Shown here: one piece after another, positions 1 to 6,096 of the stretch | Position numbering within the stretch: the first letter of the stretch is position 1 | Layout of the letters: the number at the start of each line of letters is the position of its first letter | From: JBPYFK01 sp051984675 | GTDB taxonomy: Bacteria; Actinomycetota; Actinomycetes; Mycobacteriales; Pseudonocardiaceae | Reading direction: 5' to 3' | Length of the DNA: 6,238 nt | Assembly: GCA_051984675.1 (NCBI GenBank) | Contig: JBPYFK010000113.1 | Span: forward strand, 1 to 6,238 | The notes under the pieces: generated by a model | Seen by the model: the letters and a program-made list of their open reading frames with translations, nothing else | The model's database searches: none | What the model was told of the DNA's origin: nothing | Translations under genes and position numbers: made by a program

Positions 1-860
1 ATAGCGGGCTGTTCCCGCGAGCCGGCCCGGACAGCGGCGACCACCCGGCGGATCGGCACCGGTGGGGCGCCGACGGGCACGCGTCGGGTGTCGTGCCGGG
101 CGGCGAGTTCGACCAGGCGCGGGATCAGGGCTACCCCGAATCCGCGGGCGACCAGTGCGGCGCCGGTATCCCACTCGTCGGCGTGGTGGGCAACGTCGGG
201 GGCGAAACCGGCACTGGTGCAGGCGAGCGTGACCAGCTGGCGATAGGCGCGTCCGGGGTTGCTGCAGATCCACGGGTCGGACGCGAGCTCGCTCAGGGCG
301 ACATCCGAGCGGCCGACCACCGGATGCTCGGGCCAGACGAGCATGTCCAGCGGTTCGTCGTAGAGAACATGCTGGTCGAACGCCTCGTCGGAGACCGGTG
401 GGATGTCGGGTGTCGCGACGACCACGCCGATGTCGGTGTCGTCGGCGGCGAGCAGGTCGAATGACCTGGCCGGTTCGGTCTCGCGCATGTCCACGCGTAG
501 CGCCGGATGTTCGCGGCGCAGCCGGTCCATCGCCTGCGGAACGACCACAGCGGCGGCGGTGGAGAACCCACAGAAGCGCAGCGTGCCACCCACCCCGCCG
601 ATGCGATGCGCGGCGAGATCGGCCCGCGCGCGCTCCCACTGAGCGGCGAGGGTGTCGCCGTGCGCGAGCAGGGTGCGCGCGGCGGCGGTGAGCTTCACCC
701 CGCGTCCCGCGGGCTCGAGTAGGACGACGCCGAGCTCCCGGCCCAGCGCCTGCATCTGGTGGGAGACCGCGGATGGCGTCAGCTGGCACACCTCCGCTGC
801 GGCGGTCACGGTCCGGTGCTGCTCGATCGCCTGCAACACCCGAAGACGCCGATCAATCAT
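1..860 (-). CDS. LysR-family transcriptional regulator, 3' end cut by window edge
   Basis: Read on the minus strand from ATG at 860-858, the frame stays open for 286 codons to the left edge, so only the last stretch (roughly 10-25 residues for a typical ~300 aa LysR protein) is missing. The N-terminus is a classical LysR winged helix-turn-helix: residues 17-36 carry TVTAAAEVCQLTPSAVSHQM, followed by the wing and linker helix (LTAAARTLLAHGDTLAAQW, about 55-73). From about residue 90 a periplasmic-binding-protein-like effector domain begins (LRFCGFSTAAAVVVPQAM) and continues to the edge. The gene is divergent from the catabolic operon at 1006, the standard LysR arrangement, so it probably regulates that operon in response to a pathway substrate or intermediate; the effector is unknown. 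No clear Shine-Dalgarno precedes 860. An in-frame ATG seven codons upstream (881-879) is an alternative start, adding MILYRLY, also without a strong ribosome site. I prefer 860 because it gives the usual LysR N-terminal length. The family call is firm, the start is not. Confidence 0.93.
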   Translation of the reverse strand, partial: MIDRRLRVLQAIEQHRTVTAAAEVCQLTPSAVSHQMQALGRELGVVLLEPAGRGVKLTAAARTLLAHGDTLAAQWERARADLAAHRIGGVGGTLRFCGFSTAAAVVVPQAMDRLRREHPALRVDMRETEPARSFDLLAADDTDIGVVVATPDIPPVSDEAFDQHVLYDEPLDMLVWPEHPVVGRSDVALSELASDPWICSNPGRAYRQLVTLACTSAGFAPDVAHHADEWDTGAALVARGFGVALIPRLVELAARHDTRRVPVGAPPVPIRRVVAAVRAGSREQPA

Positions 861-900
861 GTACAAACGATACAAGATCATTAGTCAAATTCTTCGATAG

Positions 901-910
901 ACGTGCACGT
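901..910. promoter_or_regulatory. Perfect 10-bp palindrome, candidate operator
   Basis: ACGTGCACGT reads identically on both strands and lies centrally between the divergent starts at 860 and 1006. It could be a binding site for the LysR protein or another dimeric regulator. It does not extend past 10 bp, and alternating ACGT-type palindromes arise readily in GC-rich DNA, so this is only a candidate. Confidence 0.3.
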
Positions 911-926
911 TGATCCGTCCCACACT

Positions 927-934
927 GTGATCAC
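927..934. promoter_or_regulatory. Perfect 8-bp palindrome GTGATCAC, candidate operator half
   Basis: GTGATCAC is centred 25 bp from the centre of the 901-910 palindrome, about 2.4 helical turns, and lies upstream of the amine oxidase gene. Two adjacent dyads upstream of a LysR-controlled operon could be paired sites, but the two have different sequences. Weak evidence only. Confidence 0.25.
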
Positions 935-995
935 TTCCACACGCGGCGCCAGCGGTGGACCTCATCACCGATCCAAGTCGGGTCTCCGAATCCGC

Positions 996-1001
996 AGGAG
1001 G
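996..1001 (+). promoter_or_regulatory. Ribosome binding site that fixes the amine oxidase start
   Basis: AGGAGG lies four nucleotides before the ATG at 1006. It favours this start over an in-frame GTG at 955, which would add 17 residues that do not resemble the family and has no ribosome site. The FAD-binding strand begins a few residues after the 1006 start, as is usual in this family. Confidence 0.85.
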
Positions 1002-1005
1002 AAAC

Positions 1006-2190
1006 ATGTCCCGCTATCGCGCGGTCGTCGTCGGTCTGGGCGGCCTCGGTTCGGCAGCGTTGTACCGGCTCGCCGCGGAGCTTGGCTCGGAAGTGCTGGG
1101 TATCGAGCAGTTCGAGCTTGGTCATCACTGCGGCGCCTCCCAGGACCATTCCCGGATCATCCGCCTCGCGCAGCACCAGCCCGAGTACGCCGCGATCGCC
1201 GGACCGGCCTACAAGGCCTGGGACGAGGTCGAGGCCGAATCCGGGCAGCAGATCGTCACCCGTACCGGCGGTCTGGTCATCGAGGACCCGGAGGCCCGGC
1301 GGGCGGTCGCCACCGGCACTCGCAACATTGAGGGCTACACGGCGATGTTCGACCGCTTCGGGGTCGCCTACGAGCTCCTCGACGCCGCCGAACTCCAGGA
1401 CCGGTGGCCCCATTTCCGGGTCGGCGGCCGCGAGCAGGCGCTCTACCAGGCCGAATCGGGCATCGTCGACGCCGCCCGGGCTAACGCCGTGCACATCGCG
1501 CTGGCGCGCGCCCACGGCGCCGAGATTCGTACCCACACCCCGGTCCGTGCGGTGCGACCGGACGGCGACGGGGCCGCGGTGGTCACCGACGACGGCATCC
1601 TCCTGGCCGACCGCGTCGTTGTGGCCGCCGACGCCTGGATGAACCAGGTCCTGGCCGATGCGGGAGTGCAGCTGCCACTGACTGTGCTGCGCGAGCAGGT
1701 CACCTACTACGCCACCCCGCACCTCGCGGAGTTCGCACCGGGGCGGTTCCCAGTGTTCATGTGGCACGGCCACCACAACTTCTACGGCTTCCCCGTCTAC
1801 GGCGAGGTCGCCACCAAGCTCGGCCAGCACATGGGCGGGGACGAGACCACCGCCGACGACCGCTCCTTCGAGCCCGACCCGGTGCGGCGCGAACGCTACG
1901 CCGAGTTCGTGGCCCGGCACATCCCGCGCTTCGGCGGCCCCGAGCTGTACTCGAAGACCTGTCTGTACACCGTCCCGCCGGACCAGAACTTCATCCTCGA
2001 CCGGCTGCCCGAACACCCGCAGATCGTCGTCGCCAACGGCGCCGGGCACGCCTATAAGTTCGCCGCCCTCATCGGGCGGCTGCTGACCGACCTTGTGCTC
2101 GACCGCGAGCCCACGCACCCGATCGACGGCTTCACGATCACCCGCCCCGCCCTGACCGACCCGACGTTCCCGCGCAGCTTTCACGTCTGA
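1006..2190 (+). CDS. FAD-dependent amine oxidase, monomeric sarcosine oxidase / N-methyltryptophan oxidase family
   Basis: A 394-residue cytosolic flavoprotein, the usual length for monomeric sarcosine oxidases. By family it should oxidise a secondary or tertiary amine (an N-methyl amino acid or similar) with O2, giving H2O2 plus a dealkylated amine and aldehyde, or an imine. The dinucleotide fold shows G10-x-G12-x-x-G15 in VVVGLGGLGSAALY and an acidic residue, E34, for the FAD ribose. The family RIIR element is at 50-53. C319 in TCLYT aligns with the Cys that links FAD covalently in sarcosine oxidase (Cys315), and Y321 with its Tyr317. K271 (TKLGQH) matches the oxygen-activating Lys265, and K351 (GHAYKF) matches Lys348. 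The His at MSOX position 45 appears to be Gln46 here (GASQDHSRIIR), so the substrate may not be sarcosine itself. It is the first gene of the operon, with a strong ribosome site; the Rieske gene starts 28 nt downstream. The alignments are from memory of the family. Family call is firm, substrate unknown. Confidence 0.93.
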   Translation: MSRYRAVVVGLGGLGSAALYRLAAELGSEVLGIEQFELGHHCGASQDHSRIIRLAQHQPEYAAIAGPAYKAWDEVEAESGQQIVTRTGGLVIEDPEARRAVATGTRNIEGYTAMFDRFGVAYELLDAAELQDRWPHFRVGGREQALYQAESGIVDAARANAVHIALARAHGAEIRTHTPVRAVRPDGDGAAVVTDDGILLADRVVVAADAWMNQVLADAGVQLPLTVLREQVTYYATPHLAEFAPGRFPVFMWHGHHNFYGFPVYGEVATKLGQHMGGDETTADDRSFEPDPVRRERYAEFVARHIPRFGGPELYSKTCLYTVPPDQNFILDRLPEHPQIVVANGAGHAYKFAALIGRLLTDLVLDREPTHPIDGFTITRPALTDPTFPRSFHV

Positions 2191-2203
2191 CCGTGCCCGC
2201 CAG

Positions 2204-2209
2204 AGGAGG
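2204..2209 (+). promoter_or_regulatory. Ribosome binding site of the Rieske oxygenase gene
   Basis: AGGAGG within the 28-nt gap after the amine oxidase stop, nine nucleotides before the ATG at 2219. It supports that start and independent initiation of this gene. Confidence 0.8.
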
Positions 2210-2218
2210 ACCGCCGCG

Positions 2219-3535
2219 ATGACCACCGAGACCGCTACGGCCAAAGCCGGCGACCCGCACGCCCTGCTCCCGGCTCGGCCGATCGGCCCGGCCCGCTTCA
2301 CGGATGAGAGCACTTACCGCGCCACCCGCCAACCGGTGCAGCTGGCCTCGACCCTGCCCCCCGATGCCTACACCTCGCCGGAGTTCTTCGCCCTCGAGCA
2401 GGAGAAAGTCTTTACCACCGGCTGGGTCGCGGTCGGGTTCGCCGCCGACGTCGACCGCCCCGGCGCCTGCATCGTCGTCGAGGTCTCCGGCCGCTCGATC
2501 ATCGTTACCCGCAACCGCCAGGGCGAGCTGCGTGGCTTCCACAACGTCTGCCGCCACCGCGCCACCAGGCTGCTGGCCCCGGACACCCGTGAGGTCGGCA
2601 AGCGGGGACGTATCCGCTGCCCCTATCACAACTGGACCTACGACACCGACGGCACCTGTCTCGGGACGCCGCTGTTCGAGGGCTCCGACGTTCCCGCCGG
2701 CCAGGAGGCGATCTTCGATACCTCGGTGGCCAAAGGCTTCAACCGCGCCGACTACGGCCTGCTCACGGTCGCCGTGGACACCTGGGGCCTGTTCCTGTTC
2801 GTCAACCTCTCGGCCGACCCCGCCCCGCTGGCCACTTACCTCGGCGACCTCCCGCAGCGCTTCGCCGACTACCAGCTGGACCGGTGGGTGCCGCAACGTC
2901 GTTGCAGCTACGACGTCGCCGCGAACTACAAGCTCGTTGGTGAGAACTTCATGGAGTACTACCACCTGCCCTGGGTGCACCCCGAGCTCAACCAGGTGTC
3001 GAAGGTCGAAGACCACTATCGCTGGCAGGGCCCCGGCATGTACACGGGCATGTGCACCACCCCCGTGTCGCGCAACACCGAGGCCGGCGGCTGGGAGGGT
3101 TTGCGCCCGCTCAGTTCGCTCGGCGGGCAGGACGCCGATAGCGGCCGGTTCGTCTGGCTGTTCCCCAGCACCGCACTGGTCGTCCTGCCCAACCACGCCT
3201 TCGTGCTGCTCAACCACCCGGTCGCCGCGAACCGCACGGTCGAGACCGCGGTCCTGCTTACCCACCCCGAGTCCCTCGACACCCCCGACGCCGAGAAGGG
3301 TCTGAACCAGCTCGAGGAGTTCTGGGACCTGGTCAACCGCCAGGACCTCGAGATCGTCGAGCGAGTCCAGAAGGGCATGGAGAATCCGGCCTACCGAGGC
3401 GGGCGGATGTGTTTCCGCTTCGAGGAACCGCTGCATCGCTTCCAGAACATGGTCATCGACAGGATGGTCGGCATCGACCGCGTCCCTGGCGGCGACGACG
3501 ACACCATGACCCGCATGTTCCCGGACCCGGCATGA
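2219..3535 (+). CDS. Rieske [2Fe-2S] non-heme iron oxygenase, alpha subunit (quaternary/N-methyl amine type)
   Basis: A 438-residue cytosolic oxygenase component. The Rieske domain has C111-R-H113 and C134-P-Y-H137, the four cluster ligands, with 20 residues between the pairs, slightly more than the usual 15-17. Asn138 stands where Gly is common after the last His. The catalytic domain carries NYKLVGENFMEYYH at 236-249: H249 and H254 are the mononuclear iron ligands and D376 (NRQDLEIVERVQKG) the likely third. E246 occupies the position that bridges Rieske cluster and iron. This is Asp in naphthalene-dioxygenase-type enzymes but Glu in carnitine monooxygenase CntA. No beta subunit gene is present, in line with alpha-only oligomers such as CntA or the glycine betaine oxygenase GbcA. 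The co-transcribed reductase and aldehyde dehydrogenase suggest oxidative C-N or N-methyl cleavage releasing an aldehyde. An alternative is choline-monooxygenase-like hydroxylation to betaine aldehyde. Its stop overlaps the next start by ATGA. Class is very secure; substrate is inference. Confidence 0.94.
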   Translation: MTTETATAKAGDPHALLPARPIGPARFTDESTYRATRQPVQLASTLPPDAYTSPEFFALEQEKVFTTGWVAVGFAADVDRPGACIVVEVSGRSIIVTRNRQGELRGFHNVCRHRATRLLAPDTREVGKRGRIRCPYHNWTYDTDGTCLGTPLFEGSDVPAGQEAIFDTSVAKGFNRADYGLLTVAVDTWGLFLFVNLSADPAPLATYLGDLPQRFADYQLDRWVPQRRCSYDVAANYKLVGENFMEYYHLPWVHPELNQVSKVEDHYRWQGPGMYTGMCTTPVSRNTEAGGWEGLRPLSSLGGQDADSGRFVWLFPSTALVVLPNHAFVLLNHPVAANRTVETAVLLTHPESLDTPDAEKGLNQLEEFWDLVNRQDLEIVERVQKGMENPAYRGGRMCFRFEEPLHRFQNMVIDRMVGIDRVPGGDDDTMTRMFPDPA

Positions 3536-5064
3536 GCACAACGCATATCCCCGTCGGTCCGGAGCACCACATCGACGGCGACTGGGTCCCGCCTCGCAGC
3601 GGCCGAACCTTGAGCGTCGAAGACCCGTCGACCGGGGAAACGATCGCCCACGTCGCCTGCGGCGACGCCGCCGACGTCGACCTCGCCGTGCACGGCGCCA
3701 GGACCCGCGCCCACCAGAGCCGGCTCACCACCCCGGCCGAGCGCGGGCGTCTGCTGCGGACGCTCGCCCGCACTCTCGACGACGCCCGCGAGGAGTTCGC
3801 CCGGCTGGAGAGCATCGACACCGGCAAGCCGCTGTCCCTGGCCCGCTCCGAGATCACCGGCTGTGTCGACTATCTTGACTACTACGCCGGCGCGGCCGAC
3901 AAGGTGCACGGCGAGACGATCCCGATCGGGTCCGGGTCACTCGCCTACACCGTGCCCGAGCCGGTCGGTGTCACCGCGCACATCGTCCCGTGGAACGCCC
4001 CGCTGTCGATGCTGTGCCGCAGCCTGGCGCCGGCGCTGGCGACCGGGAACACCGCTGTGGTCAAACCCGCCGAACAGACCCCGCTGTCCGCCCTACGCTT
4101 CGCTGAACTCGTGCAGAAAGCCGGCTACCCACCGGGGACCTACAACGTCGTGACCGGCTTCGGCGCGGAGGCCGGCCACGCGCTCGCCGCACACCCCGGC
4201 ATCGGGTCGCTGACGTTCACCGGTTCGGTCGCCACTGGCCGGGCCGTGCTACGTGCGGCCGCCGAGCACATCACCCCCGTGGTGACCGAGCTCGGCGGGA
4301 AGTCCCCGCAGATCGTGTTCCCCGACGCCGACCTCGACGAGGTCGCCACCCAGGTCGTCACCGGGTTCACCGCCAACAGCGGCCAGTACTGCGACGCCGG
4401 ATCGCGCCTGCTCGTCGACCGCCAAATCCACGACGAACTCGTGAACCGCATCGTGCAGCGAACCTCCGCACTCACCCTCGGCCCCGGCATCGGCGACCCC
4501 GACCTCGGCCCGATGGTCTCCGCCGAACACCACCGCCGCGTCCTTGACCACATCGAAAGCGGCAGACGGTCCGGCGCCCGGATCGCCGGCCCCACACTCG
4601 CTGTTCCCGACCGCGGCCACTTCGTCGCGCCGGCGACGTTCACCGACGTCACCCCCGACATGCGGATCGCGCGCGAGGAAATCTTCGGACCCGTCCTCGC
4701 CGTCCTCGCCTTCGACGACGAGGACCACGCCGTCGAACTCGCCGACGCCACCGAGTACGGCCTCGGTGTCGGCATCCACACCCAAAACATCGACCGTGCC
4801 CTCCGCGTGGCCAACCGTGTCGACGCCGGCTACGTGATGATCAACGAATACTTCGCGGGCGGTGCGGCCGTCCCGTTCGGCGGGACCAAGCTCAGCGGGA
4901 CCGGCCGCGAACGCGGTCTGGTCGCCCTCAACAGCTACCTCACCCGCAAGACCGTCGTCGCCCGGGTCGGCCCGGTTCCGCTGACACCTGGCTCTCCCGG
5001 TTCGCCGAGCATGCCCTGCTCACCAGCCCCCACTCCTATGCCGGGCGCGGGCCGAATGCGCTGA
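3532..5064 (+). CDS. NAD(P)-dependent aldehyde dehydrogenase (betaine-aldehyde-dehydrogenase-like)
   Basis: A 510-residue member of the aldehyde dehydrogenase superfamily, oxidising an aldehyde to its acid with NAD(P)+. Key residues are all present: N155 in PWNAP (oxyanion hole), K178 in KPAEQTP (cofactor), the nucleotide turn G231-SVAT-G236 after FT, general base E253 in ELGGKSP, catalytic C287 in SGQYCDAG, and E383 in EIFGPV (cofactor ribose). The start at 3532 is chosen because ATGA overlaps the Rieske stop, implying translational coupling, and because it is followed directly by a normal N-terminus (HHIDGDWVPP). An in-frame upstream start at 3409 would add 41 residues inside the Rieske gene and is unlikely. 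There is no clear ribosome site of its own. In context it should remove the aldehyde from the Rieske or amine oxidase step: formaldehyde, betaine aldehyde, or a semialdehyde. After the usual family end (KTVVARVG) there is an odd Pro/Ser-rich tail of about 30 residues with poorer codon choice, perhaps from a frameshift. Confidence 0.93.
   Translation: MSTTHIPVGPEHHIDGDWVPPRSGRTLSVEDPSTGETIAHVACGDAADVDLAVHGARTRAHQSRLTTPAERGRLLRTLARTLDDAREEFARLESIDTGKPLSLARSEITGCVDYLDYYAGAADKVHGETIPIGSGSLAYTVPEPVGVTAHIVPWNAPLSMLCRSLAPALATGNTAVVKPAEQTPLSALRFAELVQKAGYPPGTYNVVTGFGAEAGHALAAHPGIGSLTFTGSVATGRAVLRAAAEHITPVVTELGGKSPQIVFPDADLDEVATQVVTGFTANSGQYCDAGSRLLVDRQIHDELVNRIVQRTSALTLGPGIGDPDLGPMVSAEHHRRVLDHIESGRRSGARIAGPTLAVPDRGHFVAPATFTDVTPDMRIAREEIFGPVLAVLAFDDEDHAVELADATEYGLGVGIHTQNIDRALRVANRVDAGYVMINEYFAGGAAVPFGGTKLSGTGRERGLVALNSYLTRKTVVARVGPVPLTPGSPGSPSMPCSPAPTPMPGAGRMR
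4981..5064 (+). other. Low-complexity 3' tail of the aldehyde dehydrogenase, possibly frameshifted
   Basis: In the aldehyde dehydrogenase frame this tail is rich in Pro, Ser, Gly and Met, with about two thirds G/C at third codon positions. One frame over, starting at 4983, the same DNA reads DTWLSRFAEHALLTSPHSY and continues through AGRGPNALRSEV to about 5075, with about 87% G/C at third positions by hand count, like the real genes here. A single lost base near 4981-4983 would join the two frames. It may be a frameshifted C-terminus, a remnant of a deleted gene, or chance in GC-rich DNA. Confidence 0.35.
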
Positions 5065-5068
5065 GATC

Positions 5069-5074
5069 GGAGGT
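5069..5074 (+). promoter_or_regulatory. Ribosome binding site of the reductase gene
   Basis: GGAGGT sits five nucleotides before the ATG at 5080, inside the 15-nt gap after the aldehyde dehydrogenase stop. It supports the chosen start. Confidence 0.8.
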
Positions 5075-5079
5075 CCACC

Positions 5080-6018
5080 ATGCACCTGATGATCACCGAG
5101 CGCCGCGACGAGGCCGACGGCGTCATCTCCCTGTCCCTCGAACCCACCAATGGCGGTGCGCTCCCGGCATGGACCCCCGGCGCGCACACCGACCTGCACC
5201 TCGACGACGGGCTCGTCCGCCCGTACTCGCTGTGCTCCGACCCCGCCGACCGTCGCCGATGGCGGCTCGGGATCCTGCGCGAGCCGCAAAGCCGGGGCGG
5301 ATCCAAGCACGTCTTCGACAAGCTGCACGGCGGTGACATCGTCGAGGTCAGCGAGCCCCGCAACCATTTCGAGCTGCAGCCCGCACCGCGCTACGCCTTC
5401 ATCGCCGGCGGCATCGGGATCACACCGATCCTGCCCATGATCGCCCACGCCGAGCACGCCGGCGCGCAGTGGACCCTGCTCTACGGGGGACGCAGCCGCC
5501 ACTCGATGGCCTTCACAAGCGAGCTCGCCCGCTACGGCGACCGCGTCACCATCGCGCCCCAGGACGAGGTCGGCCTGCTCGACCTGGCCGACGCACTCGG
5601 GACACCTGCCGCGGGAACGCTCGTCTACGCCTGCGGTCCCGAACCGCTGCTCGACGCCGTCGCCGACCGGATGCGAGCCTGGCCCACCGGCAGCCTGCAC
5701 GTCGAGCGATTCACCCCGCGGACACCGGAACCCACCGGCCCCGACGAGCCATTCCAGGTCGAGTTCCGTGCCAGTGGCATCACCGCGACAGTGCCCCCGG
5801 ACCGCAGCATCCTCACCGTCGCTGAGGAGGCCGACGTCGTCGTGGACTGGTCGTGCCGGGAAGGCACCTGCGGTTCCTGCGAAACGACACTGCTCGACGG
5901 CCGTGCCGAGCACCGCGACTCCGTGCTGACACAACAGGAACAGGACGCCCAGGACTGCCTGATGATCTGCGTCTCGCGCGCCGAACACGGCTGTCCACTC
6001 CTGCGACTCGACCTCTGA
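5080..6018 (+). CDS. Rieske oxygenase reductase, flavin + NAD(P) + C-terminal [2Fe-2S] (VanB/CntB type)
   Basis: A 312-residue one-chain electron-transfer protein of the phthalate dioxygenase reductase class. Its likely job is to carry electrons from NAD(P)H to the Rieske oxygenase encoded at 2219. Domain order is flavin (about 1-100), nucleotide (about 105-215), ferredoxin (about 225-312). RPYSL at 47-51 is the flavin-binding motif, and SRGGSKHVF plus SEPRNHFEL follow as in VanB/CntB-type reductases, which use FMN. GGIGITP at 110-116 and CGP at 185-187 form the nicotinamide-nucleotide site. The plant-type ferredoxin motif is C259-x4-C264-x2-C267-x29-C297, complete. The chain ends CPLLRLDL soon after, with no extension. 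The start at 5080 has a good ribosome site and normal family N-terminus (MITERRDEADGVISL). It is the last gene of the operon. FMN rather than FAD is inferred from the family, not visible directly. Confidence 0.94.
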   Translation: MHLMITERRDEADGVISLSLEPTNGGALPAWTPGAHTDLHLDDGLVRPYSLCSDPADRRRWRLGILREPQSRGGSKHVFDKLHGGDIVEVSEPRNHFELQPAPRYAFIAGGIGITPILPMIAHAEHAGAQWTLLYGGRSRHSMAFTSELARYGDRVTIAPQDEVGLLDLADALGTPAAGTLVYACGPEPLLDAVADRMRAWPTGSLHVERFTPRTPEPTGPDEPFQVEFRASGITATVPPDRSILTVAEEADVVVDWSCREGTCGSCETTLLDGRAEHRDSVLTQQEQDAQDCLMICVSRAEHGCPLLRLDL

Positions 6019-6096
6019 CCAACGCGGGCGTTCCAGGGCCGCGACCAAGCCGGACACATACTCACGGGACAGCATCTGAGCTGGCACCTGTGGCAA
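6019..6096. other. Convergent intergenic gap, no strong terminator seen
   Basis: These 78 nt separate the stop of the plus-strand operon from the stop of a minus-strand gene. A transcription terminator would be expected here. The best hairpin I can find is AACG-CGGG-CGTT at 6021-6032, only four base pairs and with no T-run after it. No promoter or RNA gene is apparent. Confidence 0.5.

Larger units (their letters stand above)
861..1005. promoter_or_regulatory. Divergent intergenic control region (LysR gene / amine catabolism operon)
   Basis: These 145 nt separate two divergently transcribed genes and must hold both promoters. The part next to the regulator, about 861-900, is strikingly AT-rich against the rest of the window. 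It contains the direct repeat TACAA at 862-866 and 871-875. Two perfect short palindromes follow, ACGTGCACGT (901-910) and GTGATCAC (927-934). The rest, 935-995, is GC-rich and probably untranslated leader of the operon. I cannot assign -35/-10 boxes or a LysR T-N11-A box with confidence. A hexamer TTGACT on the minus strand (888-883) resembles a -35 box, but a -10 at proper spacing would overlap the ATG at 860. Confidence 0.7.

Noticed and set aside
93..722. Several plus-strand open frames opposite the regulator
   Set aside because: They overlap a clear LysR gene on the minus strand that is open to the window edge; their Arg/Ala-rich or Gly/Val-rich products match no family.
864..888. TTGACT (minus, 888-883) with TGTACA 17 nt on as a promoter for the regulator
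   Set aside because: The -10 box would overlap the ATG at 860, placing transcription start inside the gene; kept only as a possibility in the findings.
940..966. GGTGG/TCACC inverted pair in the leader as an attenuator or riboswitch
   Set aside because: A five-pair stem with one wobble is expected by chance in this composition and no conserved riboswitch core is visible.
955..1005. GTG at 955 as an upstream start for the amine oxidase
   Set aside because: No ribosome site precedes it, whereas AGGAGG lies just before ATG 1006, and the extra 17 residues do not fit the family N-terminus.
931..2313. 460-codon minus-strand open frame opposite the amine oxidase gene
   Set aside because: It is an antisense shadow in GC-rich DNA: the plus strand there has full family motifs, while the minus frame gives a Val/Gly/Asp-rich product with no recognisable domain and no ribosome site.
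3409..3531. ATG at 3409 as start of the aldehyde dehydrogenase
   Set aside because: It would overlap the end of the Rieske gene by over 120 nt and add 41 residues unlike the family; the ATGA overlap start at 3532 is far more natural.
2138..3541. 467-codon minus-strand open frame opposite the Rieske gene
   Set aside because: Same reason: it mirrors the codon periodicity of the Rieske gene and has no family features of its own.
6021..6032. AACGCGGGCGTT hairpin as an operon terminator
   Set aside because: Only four base pairs and no T-run; too weak to call.
5020..6096. 358-codon minus-strand open frame opposite the reductase
   Set aside because: The plus strand encodes a complete flavin/[2Fe-2S] reductase; the minus product shows only repetitive Val/Gly/Asp composition and also overlaps the end of the dehydrogenase gene.
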